From KACC-23026 sp963829575 (GTDB lineage Bacteria; Bacillota; Bacilli; Bacillales; Sporolactobacillaceae), in the NCBI GenBank assembly GCA_963829575.1, contig CAWHJF010000012.1:248001-312000 (forward strand): a DNA stretch of 64,000 nucleotides. The letters are read 5' to 3'. A program made the position numbers and the translations under genes. The notes under the pieces are model-generated. The model saw only the letters and a program-made list of their open reading frames with translations. It had not been told where the DNA came from and searched no databases. This document shows positions 25,946 through 34,171 of this stretch, piece after piece (position 1 is the stretch's first letter; each line of letters begins with the position of its first letter).

Positions 25946-26566
25946 ATGATACATCCCGTGATTCATTGTGTTCCGACGAAAGAGTTAGTGGTTGCTGTTA
26001 CCTTTGACGATGGACCGAACCCTCAGTATACACCCCGAATTTTAGACATATTGCGGGAGTATGGTGCCAAAGCGACCTTTTTTATGATTGGCGAACAGAT
26101 TCAAAACGCCCCCCAAGTCGCCGTTTCTGTTTTGGCGGAAGGTCATGAAATTGGCAACCACACGTTTACGCATCCCTACTTAACGCAAATTGCAAAAGAA
26201 CAGGTTCTTGAAGAAATTCGAAACACGGAAGACCTTATCAAAGCCACGGTAGGTGTGAAACCGAGCGTAATGCGGCCCCCTTATTTTGACTTTAACGAGC
26301 AAGTTGGAGAATGGCTTGAACCATTTGGTTATCCAGCCATTGGGTGTGTGAACTCAGAGGCACAAGATTGGGAACAACCAGGTGTTGACCACATTGTGGA
26401 ACGCACGTTGGAATCGGTTAAGCCGGGAAGCTTTCTCTTGTTCCATGATGGGTTTGGTGACCGTTCACAAACAGTAGAAGCCGTCCGACAATTGGTAGCG
26501 ACGTTGACAAGCCAAGGCTATAAATTTGTGACCGTAAGCGACTTGCTAAGTCGGGGGTCTAATTAA
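25946..26566 (+). CDS. Polysaccharide deacetylase (NodB homology domain, CE4), no signal peptide
   Basis: This 206-residue protein is a metal-dependent N- or O-deacetylase of carbohydrate esterase family 4. VTFDDGPNP holds the catalytic base and metal Asp, GNHTFTHPYL the two metal His, MRPPYFDFNE motif 3 and LLFHDGFGD the last His. Most CE4 enzymes are exported or anchored, but this one begins directly with a short strand and has no signal peptide or membrane helix, so it should act inside the cell. Next to GH52 it may remove acetyl groups from imported acetyl-xylo-oligosaccharides. The ATG at 25946 follows AAGGAGAGTGAAAC. Confidence 0.88.
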   Translation: MIHPVIHCVPTKELVVAVTFDDGPNPQYTPRILDILREYGAKATFFMIGEQIQNAPQVAVSVLAEGHEIGNHTFTHPYLTQIAKEQVLEEIRNTEDLIKATVGVKPSVMRPPYFDFNEQVGEWLEPFGYPAIGCVNSEAQDWEQPGVDHIVERTLESVKPGSFLLFHDGFGDRSQTVEAVRQLVATLTSQGYKFVTVSDLLSRGSN

Positions 26567-26621
26567 CGGGGGTTCAAATAAAAAGTAAGATTTTTAAGAT
26601 AAAAAACTTTCGCATTATTTT

Positions 26622-26635
26622 TGAAAGCGTTAACA
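26622..26635 (+). promoter_or_regulatory. Perfect CcpA cre site before the Gfo/Idh-ThuA operon
   Basis: TGAAAGCGTTAACA matches the cre consensus TGWAANCGNTNWCA at all positions. A TATACT box (26636-26641) follows at once, so CcpA binding would cover the promoter. Confidence 0.8.
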
Positions 26636-26699
26636 TATACTTAGGACAGCCTTTATATAAAGGGAATACCCTTAGATTGTAAAGAGAGGTGGAGGCGAT

Positions 26700-27818
26700 T
26701 TGACAAAGTTACGAATTGGCCTTATTGGATGTGGGAATATTAGTGCGATTTATTTTCAAGCGGGACAGAAATTCAAGTCCCTTGAAATTGTGGCGTGTGC
26801 CGATTTGGATCTAGAGCGAGCCAAAAGCAGGGCGATAGAATTTAAGAGTCCAAAAGCATGCACCGTTTCAGAACTTTTAAAGGATCCAGACATTGATCTA
26901 GTATTGAATTTAACGATTCCAAAAGCCCACGCTGAGATCGCCATGGCAGCCCTTGAGGCTGGAAAACATGTCTACGGTGAAAAACCGCTCACCATTTCTT
27001 TGGAAGACGGAAAACGGATGCAGGAATTAGCACGAAAAAAAGGACTCTTAATCGGTAATGCACCGGATACTTTCTTAGGCGGGGGCCTTCAAACCAGTCG
27101 TAAGTTAGTGGATGAGGGGTGGATCGGAACGCCTGTTGCTGCAACGGCCTTTATGATGGGGCCAGGCCATGAACGCTGGCATCCCGATCCAGAATTTTAC
27201 TATAAAGAAGGCGGTGGCCCAATGTTTGATATGGGGCCCTACTATTTAACCGCTTTACTTTCACTTCTAGGACCCGTCTCACGCGTGACAGGTTCAGCTC
27301 AGATTACCTATCCTGAGCGGACGATTACAAGTGAACCAAAACGCGGGCAGAACATTGAAGTGGAGGTGCCGACCCATATCTCGGGCGTTTTAGATTTTGA
27401 ATCCGGAGCGATCGGGACTATTATCACAAGCTTTGATGTCTGGCATCACAACATGCCGTGGATTGAAGTATATGGAAGTGAAGGGACGTTACGTGTACCG
27501 GACCCTAATACATTCGGTGGGCCTGTTCTACTAAAAAGGCATGACGCAGCTGAATGGTCCGAAATCCCTCTGACCCATGGATTTATTGAGAACAGTCGTG
27601 GTCTTGGCCTGGTGGATTTGGCTTATGCAATTGAACAGAAGCGGCTACCGCGTGCAAATGGAGAAATGGCTTACCATGTATTGGAGATCATGCATGGCTT
27701 TCACGAGGCTTCGAATAAAGGCCAACACTATCACCTCCAAAGTTCTTGTGAGCGTCCAGAGGCCTTTCCAGTTGGAATCCATGACAACAACATCGACGAA
27801 TTACTTGGCAAGCTCTGA
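26700..27818 (+). CDS. Gfo/Idh/MocA-family NAD(P)-dependent dehydrogenase
   Basis: This 372-residue protein has an N-terminal Rossmann domain (IGLIGCGNISAIY, residues 6-18) and a C-terminal alpha/beta substrate domain. HVYGEKPLTISLEDG carries the EKP motif whose Lys is catalytic, and GGGPMFDMGPYYLTALL holds the Asp and Tyr (in place of the usual His) of the active site. The family oxidises sugars, inositols and glycosides. The start is TTG 26700 after AGAGGTGGAGG. It is the first gene of a cluster with a second family member and ThuA, a pattern seen in pathways that act through 3-keto-sugars. Substrate is not determined. Confidence 0.88.
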   Translation: MTKLRIGLIGCGNISAIYFQAGQKFKSLEIVACADLDLERAKSRAIEFKSPKACTVSELLKDPDIDLVLNLTIPKAHAEIAMAALEAGKHVYGEKPLTISLEDGKRMQELARKKGLLIGNAPDTFLGGGLQTSRKLVDEGWIGTPVAATAFMMGPGHERWHPDPEFYYKEGGGPMFDMGPYYLTALLSLLGPVSRVTGSAQITYPERTITSEPKRGQNIEVEVPTHISGVLDFESGAIGTIITSFDVWHHNMPWIEVYGSEGTLRVPDPNTFGGPVLLKRHDAAEWSEIPLTHGFIENSRGLGLVDLAYAIEQKRLPRANGEMAYHVLEIMHGFHEASNKGQHYHLQSSCERPEAFPVGIHDNNIDELLGKL

Positions 27819-27893
27819 AGTAGGGAATCTATTGAACTCTTTTTTAAAAAAGGTATGAACAACCAAATTGAATTCAAAGGGTAGGTGTGCAAA

Positions 27894-29054
27894 GTGGCAA
27901 ATCCCACTAAGGAATTACGGATTGGCATGGTTGGTTATCAATTCATGGGGAAAATGCATAGTCATGCCTATCGCGATTATCCGTTCTATTTTGATGCGAC
28001 TGTCAAACCCGTTTTGCAAGCCATTTCCGGACGCAATGAGGAAGCTGTCAAAGCTGCCGCAGAAAAAATGGGTTGGGCAAGTTATGAAACCGATTGGAGA
28101 CGCTTGATTGAGCGAGACGACATCGACGTGATTGACATCTCGACCCCCAATCACACCCATGCAGAGATTGCGATTGCGGCTGCTGAAGCAGGTAAGCATA
28201 TCATTATTGAAAAACCACTGGCGCTCACGGTCGAAGATGCGGAGCGGATGCTTGCAGCTGTCAAGAAAAATAATGTTCGCCATATGATCTGTCATAATTA
28301 TCGATTTTCTCCCGCTGTTCAGTTTGCTAAAAAACTGATTGAAGAGGGACGACTAGGTAAGCTCTACCATATTCGAGCCAATTATCTGCAAGATTTTATT
28401 GTGGATCCTAATTTCCCTCTTGTGTGGCGTTTAAAAAAAGAGGTATCTGGTTCTGGAGCACTCGGAGATATTGGGGCGCACAGTATTGATTTAGCTCGAT
28501 TTTTGGTTGGTGAGTTTTCGGAGCTCGTGGCTATGATGGAGACGTTTGTTAAAGAACGGCCACTCGCCTCAGCTCAGGGGGGCCTAAGCGCCACAGCCAA
28601 TAGCGAAGAGATGGGCGAGGTGACCGTTGATGATGCGGTGGCATTCTTGGCACGCTTTAAAAATGGTGTGTTTGGAACGTTTGAAGCAACCCGTTTTGCT
28701 CAAGGTAACCGCAACAAAAATAAGTTTGAAATTAATGGAGAAAAAGGTTCGATTCGCTGGGATATGGAAAACATGAACAATCTAGAAGTCTACTTTGCGG
28801 AAGATGAACTCGGAACACAAGGCTTTCGCTTAATCAACTGTACGGAAGCGCACCACCCTTATGCAGGTGCTTATTGGCCGGCTGGGCATATCATCGGGTA
28901 CGAACATACTTTTATTAATTTGATTCATAATTTTTTCCATGCCTTTGAAGAGGGCACACAACCAAAACCGGATTTTGAGGATGGCGTGATCAACCAGAAA
29001 GTGCTCGCTGCTATTGAAGCGTCTACACGAACCAAACAATGGGTGACTTTGTAA
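27894..29054 (+). CDS. Gfo/Idh/MocA-family NAD(P)-dependent dehydrogenase
   Basis: This second family member has about 386 residues. IGMVGYQFMGKMHSHAYRD is the cofactor site, HIIIEKPLALTVEDAERM has the catalytic Lys, and SGALGDIGAHSIDLARFLVG carries the Asp and His of the active site. I place the start at GTG 27894, which lies about 7 bases after AAAGGGTAGGTG; GTG 27885 overlaps that box. The 75-base gap to the gene before and the ThuA gene after suggest one operon. The proteins of the pair are only distantly alike, so they should act on different intermediates. Confidence 0.88.
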   Translation: MANPTKELRIGMVGYQFMGKMHSHAYRDYPFYFDATVKPVLQAISGRNEEAVKAAAEKMGWASYETDWRRLIERDDIDVIDISTPNHTHAEIAIAAAEAGKHIIIEKPLALTVEDAERMLAAVKKNNVRHMICHNYRFSPAVQFAKKLIEEGRLGKLYHIRANYLQDFIVDPNFPLVWRLKKEVSGSGALGDIGAHSIDLARFLVGEFSELVAMMETFVKERPLASAQGGLSATANSEEMGEVTVDDAVAFLARFKNGVFGTFEATRFAQGNRNKNKFEINGEKGSIRWDMENMNNLEVYFAEDELGTQGFRLINCTEAHHPYAGAYWPAGHIIGYEHTFINLIHNFFHAFEEGTQPKPDFEDGVINQKVLAAIEASTRTKQWVTL

Positions 29055-29070
29055 GAGGTGCGGCGAAAAG

Positions 29071-29118
29071 GGTGTCCGCAATCAAGAAAATGGGGTGGAC
29101 ATCCTCTGTTATCTTTTT
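29071..29118 (+). terminator. Stem-loop before thuA
   Basis: GGTGTCC (29071-29077) and GGACATCC (29097-29104) pair around a loop of 19 bases and are followed by TCTGTTATCTTTTTT. It could terminate part of the transcripts before thuA. The GTGTCC and GGACA words echo the 52-base repeat units elsewhere in the window, but the rest does not. Confidence 0.5.
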
Positions 29119-29174
29119 TCAGATAGGGTCAATTGTATGCAAATTTATCATAATATTAAGAAAGAAGGGGTCGA

Positions 29175-29825
29175 ATGAAAAAAGCACTGATTTTTCAAGG
29201 TGGCTGGGAAGGCCATGAGCCTAAGGAAGTGGCGGACATATTGGCAGGCCTTTTAAGAGAAGAAGACTTTGATGTCAAAATTACGGATACGCTTAAAACG
29301 CTTGAGGAAGACGATCTCACGGCTTATGATTTGATCGTTCCGAACTGGACTCAGGATACCATCACGAAGGAGCAGTTAATGCCACTTCTTAATGCCGTGG
29401 CGGAGGGAACGGGTCTCGCTGGATTACATGGTGGCATGGCGGACTCCTTCAGAATGGAGACGGATTATCAATTCATGGTGGGGGGACAGTGGGTCGCGCA
29501 CCCTGGAAACGATGGGGTCACTTATACCGTGACTATTAAGGATTCGGATCATCCATTGACAAAAGGGATGACTGACTTCCAGGTGGTCTCTGAACAGTAT
29601 TATCTTCACGTAGATCCAGCGGTACGCGTTCATGCGACCACACGTTTCCCAAATGCAGAAGGGCCCTATTCGACAAATGGGGAAGCGGACGTCCCGGTCG
29701 TGTGGACTAAAATGTGGGGCAAAGGGAAGGTTTATTACTGTTCCTTGGGTCACGTTGCCGAAATTGTGAGAATGCCCGAAGTGAGCGAATTGATGCGGAA
29801 CGGAATGGTCTGGGCGGCACGTTAG
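29175..29825 (+). CDS. thuA: ThuA-domain protein
   Basis: This 216-residue protein has the ThuA (trehalose utilisation) fold, related to class I glutamine amidotransferases. ALIFQGGWEGHEP is the first strand and loop, AEGTGLAGLHGGMADSFR is the conserved Gly-His core, QWVAHPG follows, and YYCSLGHVAEIV with a His is near the end. ThuA proteins act with Gfo/Idh dehydrogenases on 3-keto-disaccharides, although the reaction has long been unclear. The ATG at 29175 follows AAGAAGGGGTCGA. It closes the cluster begun by the two dehydrogenases. Confidence 0.85.
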   Translation: MKKALIFQGGWEGHEPKEVADILAGLLREEDFDVKITDTLKTLEEDDLTAYDLIVPNWTQDTITKEQLMPLLNAVAEGTGLAGLHGGMADSFRMETDYQFMVGGQWVAHPGNDGVTYTVTIKDSDHPLTKGMTDFQVVSEQYYLHVDPAVRVHATTRFPNAEGPYSTNGEADVPVVWTKMWGKGKVYYCSLGHVAEIVRMPEVSELMRNGMVWAAR

Positions 29826-29847
29826 AGGGGTGTTTTGAGGTGGCGGT

Positions 29848-30682
29848 GCAATAGCGGATCGTCGTGTCCATGATTAAGATAAGCGGCCATGAGGATCTGC
29901 TATTTGCTCATATGGGCGTGCGTGATCAAGTTTGTGAACACGATAGTTCGTTAATCCCACCCATATGGGGTAAGAACATGCGTATTTGGAGGAATAGCGT
30001 CATCTGGATGACATAATGTGCTTGAAATGCTGAAATAGTGTGCAATAGCGGATCGTCGTGTCCATGATTAAGATAAGCGGCCATAAGGATCTGCTATTTG
30101 CTCATATGGGCGTGCGTGATCAAGTTTGTGAACACGATAGTTCGTTAATCCCACCCATATGGGGTAAGAACATGCGTATTTGGAGGAATAGCGTCATCTG
30201 GATGACATAATGTGCTTGAAATGCTGAAATAGTGTGCAATAGCGGATCATCGTGTCCATGATTAAGATAAGTGGCCATGAGGATCTGCTATTTGCTCATA
30301 TGGGCGTGCATGATCAAGTTTGTGAACACGATAGTTCGTTAATCCCACCCATATGGGGTAAGAACATGCGTATTTGGAGGAATAGCGTCATCTGGATGAC
30401 ATAATGTGCTTGAAATGCTGAAATAGTGTGCAATAGCGGATCGTCGTGTCCATGATTAAGATAAGCGGCCATGAGGATCTGCTATTTGCTCATACGGGCG
30501 TGCGTGATCAAATTTGTGTACACGATAGTTCGTTAATCCCACCCATATGGGGTAAGAACATGCGTATTTGGAGGAATAGCGTCATCTGGATGACATAATG
30601 TGCTTGAAATGCTGAAATAGTGTGCAATAGCGGATCGTCGTGTCCATGATTAAGATAAGTGGCCATGAGGATCGCTATTTGC
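29848..30682. repeat. Array A: four 194-bp tandem repeats plus a partial fifth
   Basis: The units start at 29849, 30043, 30237 and 30431, exactly 194 bases apart, and a fifth begins at 30625 and stops after about 57 bases. The copies differ at only a few positions. Each unit has three dyads. In the first, GCAATAGC with GGATC pairs with GATC and GCTATTTGC. In the second, CATATGGG pairs with CCCATATG. In the third, GTCATC pairs with GATGAC. The truncated fifth copy is exactly the first hairpin, so the array starts and ends with it. No open frame runs through it and 194 is not a multiple of 3. It lies between the convergent thuA and GH43 genes. Confidence 0.95.
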
Positions 30683-30726
30683 TATTCATTATGCATTATT
30701 GACACTATGAAGAATCGATCTATCCA

Positions 30727-30768
30727 AAAACAAAGGCGTCAGACATAGTCTGGCGCCTTTGTTTTTTG
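30727..30768. terminator. Terminator of the GH43 gene
   Basis: ACAAAGGCGTCAGAC and its partner GTCTGGCGCCTTTGT pair around ATA, flanked by A and T runs on either strand. On the minus strand it ends the GH43 gene 12 bases past the stop. Confidence 0.9.
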
Positions 30769-30779
30769 CATATACTTGT

Positions 30780-31763
30780 TTATTTCGCATAAGGGTCAAT
30801 CGTTTGAATGGACCCGTCTTCATTATAGGTAAGCTTCGCATATTTGACGGAGCGCTTATGGTCCACGCCGTCTGACAGTGAACAATCATGGTAAAATAAA
30901 AACCATTCGCCATTCCATTCAACAATAGAATGATGGGTTGTCCACCCGGAGACTGGGGTCAGGATGGTGCCTTTAAAAACAAACGGCCCTGTTGGATTTG
31001 AGCTTACTGCATAGACGATTTTATGAGTGGTTCCAGTGGAATAAGAGAAGTAATAGAGGTCATTATATTTATGAACCCAAGGTCCCTCAAAATAGCGTCT
31101 GTCCTCATCACCTGCCAGAATAGGGTTTCCTTCTTCATCCACAATCGAGATTTCTTGAGGCGCTTCTTTAAAAGTTAGCATATCCTCATTTAATTCAGCG
31201 ACTCTTGGTCCAATTGCAGGGGCAGAAGGGGCAGGTCCTTCTCCAACAGGATTGAAGGATCCAGTTTGCCATTTTTCTAATTGGCCACCCCATAATCCTC
31301 CAAAGTAGACATAGCTTCGAGAATCGTCATCAACCAATACGGCTGGGTCAATGCTATAACTTCCTGGAATATAGGTTTCCTCTGCTTTAAACGGTCCGGT
31401 AGGTGAAGCACTGGTTGCCACACCAATCCGAAAAATGCCGTCATGATCTCGAGCAGGGAAAAAGAGATAATACGTATTGTTTTTGAAAGCGGCGTCCGGG
31501 GCCCACATTTGTTCAGATGCCCATGGCACATTTTTAACATGTAACGCTTCACCATGATCGACACAAGCGGAGTCCCAATTATCGATGGACAGCACATGGT
31601 AATCCTCCATGGCATATTGGTCTCCGTTATCATTAGTTGGGCCATCATGGTCCAAATCGTGAGACGGATAGATATAAAGTTTCCCGTCAAAGACATGTGC
31701 AGATGGATCTGCCGTGAAAATATGCGTGACTAATGGTTGGTTAGGTTGTACCGATTTTGTCAT
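30780..31763 (-). CDS. Glycoside hydrolase family 43 (arabinofuranosidase/xylosidase type)
   Basis: This 327-residue five-bladed beta-propeller enzyme has the three GH43 acidic residues: the base Asp in FTADPSAHVF, the pKa-tuning Asp in YSIDPAVLVDDD and the acid Glu in RRYFEGPWVHK. GYxH-like metal or His site: GWTTHHSIVEW. There is no signal peptide, so it works inside the cell, most likely on arabinose- or xylose-substituted xylo-oligosaccharides or arabinan fragments. The ATG at 31763 is 8 bases after AAGGAG. The gene stands alone; an inverted repeat at 31794-31825 looks like its operator. Exact linkage specificity is not predictable. Confidence 0.88.
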   Translation of the reverse strand: MTKSVQPNQPLVTHIFTADPSAHVFDGKLYIYPSHDLDHDGPTNDNGDQYAMEDYHVLSIDNWDSACVDHGEALHVKNVPWASEQMWAPDAAFKNNTYYLFFPARDHDGIFRIGVATSASPTGPFKAEETYIPGSYSIDPAVLVDDDSRSYVYFGGLWGGQLEKWQTGSFNPVGEGPAPSAPAIGPRVAELNEDMLTFKEAPQEISIVDEEGNPILAGDEDRRYFEGPWVHKYNDLYYFSYSTGTTHKIVYAVSSNPTGPFVFKGTILTPVSGWTTHHSIVEWNGEWFLFYHDCSLSDGVDHKRSVKYAKLTYNEDGSIQTIDPYAK

Positions 31764-31793
31764 CCCATTCGCTCCTTGTTAAAATATAAATTG

Positions 31794-31825
31794 GGAAGCG
31801 GCTTTCTTAGTTTGAAATCGCTTCC
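31794..31825. promoter_or_regulatory. Candidate operator upstream of the GH43 gene
   Basis: GGAAGCG and CGCTTCC flank an 18-base centre in which TTTC and GAAA are also complementary, giving an extended imperfect palindrome of 32 bases, 31 bases upstream of the start. The size and symmetry suit a LacI- or GntR-type regulator. No cognate regulator is adjacent. Confidence 0.5.
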
Positions 31826-32097
31826 TAAACAAAGTATCAAAAGACTTAGTTGTTTCATTATACAAAGTCGATACATTTATCATAAGACGAAATCAAAAGA
31901 ATCGCAACTCAAAACTAGGATAAACCTTTATTTTTTGTAAATGAACGTATGATTGTCTATAGTAAAACCTATCAAAGACGCCCGTTTGTTCAAAGTGGGT
32001 TGAATTGTCAGGCGGTTTTGTCTCTTTGACACAAAGGGACAAATAACCCAAGATAGAGAAAAGAACACACTTAGTCAGTTCAGATGGAGGGAAATAA
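31826..32097. other. Divergent intergenic region, no clear element
   Basis: The region separates the GH43 gene and the HAD phosphatase gene. I see A/T-rich sequence suited to promoters but no consensus promoter I would defend, no RNA and no gene. Confidence 0.4.
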
Positions 32098-32877
32098 GTG
32101 GTAGAACGAAGCCTTATTTTTTTTGATATTGATGGCACTTTGCTGAACCATGAGAAGAAATTGCCTGCCACAACAAAAGCGGCAATCAACAAATTAAAGG
32201 AGCAAGGGCATGAGGTCGCAATTGCAACAGGGCGAGCACCTTTTATGTTTGAGAAGCTCCGCGAGGAATTAGACATTCATTCTTTTGTAAGCTATAACGG
32301 TCAATATGTGGTATTCAATGAAGAAGTGGTCTACACGAACCCCTTGAATTTTGAAGCACTCAAAACGCTAACCGATGAAGCGCTGGTGAGGAATCATCCG
32401 ATTGTGTATATGGACCATGAAGATATGAAAGCCAGTGTCCCCGAACATTCGTACATAAACGAAAGTATTGCAACGTTAAAAATAGACACGTTTCCGACGT
32501 ATGATCCCCATTACTATAAAACACGTGATCTCTATCAAAGCTTACTTTTCTGTCCAAAAGGGGAAGAAAGGTTCTACGAGGAGACCTTCAAAGACTTTCA
32601 CTTTATTAGATGGCATCCTGTTTCAGTAGACGTGCTTCCAAAGGGCGGCTCTAAAGCAAAAGGGATTGGGCACATCATTGAAAGGCTAGGCTTTGCAAGT
32701 GAGGCGGTCTATGCTTTTGGGGATGGCTTAAATGACATCGAAATGCTTAGAACGGTCCAAAATAGTGTCGCAATGGGAAATGCAGTGGACCAGGTAAAGG
32801 ATGCGGCCACCTACGTGACCAAATCGGTTGAGGAAGATGGTATCGAACATGGGTTGAAAATGGTTGGACTGCTTTAA
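32098..32877 (+). CDS. Cof-type HAD-superfamily phosphatase (HAD-IIB)
   Basis: This 259-residue cytoplasmic phosphatase has the HAD motifs: FFDIDGTLL (motif I with nucleophile Asp), ATGRAP (motif II), the Lys of KGGSKAKGIGHII (motif III) and FGDGLNDIEML (motif IV). The cap between motifs II and III makes it type IIB, the Cof/YkrA-like group that acts on sugar phosphates, flavins or pyridoxal phosphate. The GTG at 32098 follows GATGGAGGGAAATAA. It is a single gene with a terminator. Substrate unknown. Confidence 0.88.
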   Translation: MVERSLIFFDIDGTLLNHEKKLPATTKAAINKLKEQGHEVAIATGRAPFMFEKLREELDIHSFVSYNGQYVVFNEEVVYTNPLNFEALKTLTDEALVRNHPIVYMDHEDMKASVPEHSYINESIATLKIDTFPTYDPHYYKTRDLYQSLLFCPKGEERFYEETFKDFHFIRWHPVSVDVLPKGGSKAKGIGHIIERLGFASEAVYAFGDGLNDIEMLRTVQNSVAMGNAVDQVKDAATYVTKSVEEDGIEHGLKMVGLL

Positions 32878-32889
32878 TCCTTAAAAAAT

Positions 32890-32930
32890 AAAGGGACTGC
32901 GATCAGACGTAATGATCGCGGCCCTTTATT
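32890..32930 (+). terminator. Terminator of the HAD phosphatase gene
   Basis: AAAGGGACTGCGATCA and TGATCGCGGCCCTTT pair with two mismatches around GACGTAA, followed by ATTTATTT. Confidence 0.8.
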
Positions 32931-32984
32931 TATTTGAGAGATTATTAAAAGGACGTGCCGCTCTTTAAAGAAAAGCAATTTTAT

Positions 32985-33908
32985 TTATGGAAGAATATTT
33001 CCAGCTGCGCGATAGATGGCATACCATTCTTCGCGGGAAAGCGTCACATCCGCTGCTTTAATGCAATCTTTGATGCGGCCTTCATTCATGGTTCCCGTAA
33101 CCGGCTGCATATTAGCAGGGTGTCTGAGTAACCAAGCAAGGGCAATCGTTGTATTGCTGACCCCGTGATTGGCTGCTACTTCATCAATTTTTTGATTTAA
33201 TTCTGGGAATTTATCATTATCAAGGAAGACGCCTTCAAAGAATCCAAATTGGAACGGTGACCATGGCTGGATTGTCATATCGTTCAGGCGGCAATAGTCG
33301 AGGATACTACCGTCGCGGTTAACAGAAGAGTAGTTTTCCATGTTCACGTTGAAGCCTTGAGAGATCATGGTGGCGTTTGTAATGCTTAATTGAAGTTGAT
33401 TCGCCACAAGCGGTTGTTTGACCGATTTTTTAAGAAGCTCGATTTGCATCGGGTTTTGGTTGGAGACACCAAAATGACGGACTTTTCCGGAGCTTTCAAG
33501 AATATCAAAAGCTTCAGCCACTTCATCCGGTTCTACCAAAGTGTCTGGGCGATGGAGGAGTAAGAGATCCAGATAGTCTGTATTAAGGCGTTTTAAGCTG
33601 CCCTCAACAGAAGCGAGGATATGTTCTTTTGAAAAATCAAACATGCCCTTGTCTGGGCGAATCCCGCATTTGGATTGCAAAATGATGGTTTCACGAACGG
33701 AGTCGTTCATTCCAATCGCTTCTGCAAAAACGGATTCACAGTCTCCACCACCGTAGATATCTGCATGGTCAAAGAAGTTTGCCCCATTCTCAAGGGCGGT
33801 TTGGACAAAACGTTCTGCGGCTGGTTTTTCCAAAGAATTAATCCGCATACAGCCAACTGCAACAACTGGGACGTCTAATTGACTTGTACCAAGTTTCATC
33901 GTTCTCAT
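32985..33908 (-). CDS. Aldo/keto reductase (YcsN-like)
   Basis: This 307-residue NADPH-dependent reductase has the catalytic tetrad of the family: Asp and Tyr in FFDHADIYGGG, Lys in ILQSKCGI and His in LLLLHRPD. FGVSNQNP and AWLLRHP are typical TIM-barrel marks. Length and the VAVGCMRI start fit the YcsN group of Bacillales. The ATG at 33908 follows TAGGAGGACAACTTAC on the minus strand. Substrate is a small carbonyl compound that cannot be named. Confidence 0.9.
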   Translation of the reverse strand: MRTMKLGTSQLDVPVVAVGCMRINSLEKPAAERFVQTALENGANFFDHADIYGGGDCESVFAEAIGMNDSVRETIILQSKCGIRPDKGMFDFSKEHILASVEGSLKRLNTDYLDLLLLHRPDTLVEPDEVAEAFDILESSGKVRHFGVSNQNPMQIELLKKSVKQPLVANQLQLSITNATMISQGFNVNMENYSSVNRDGSILDYCRLNDMTIQPWSPFQFGFFEGVFLDNDKFPELNQKIDEVAANHGVSNTTIALAWLLRHPANMQPVTGTMNEGRIKDCIKAADVTLSREEWYAIYRAAGNILP

Positions 33909-34171
33909 GTAAGTTGTCCTCCTAATGATCTTTTATGGGTGGCCTAAAATCCTTTTGCTCATAAAAAGGCTTTCAAAAGAATCCAGCCACATACAGCCTA
34001 TGTAAGAAAGGAAGCCTCTTCCTCTTTTAATTTTGACACATCTGACCGGTTGTTTTCAAGATTAACACCCTTAAAAATAAATATTTCTGTAAACACAAAA
34101 AAGTCAAAAAAGGGTATAATTAGCCGTGTCCTTAGGACGAACAAAAATCTTCACACTAAAGAAGGGGCATT

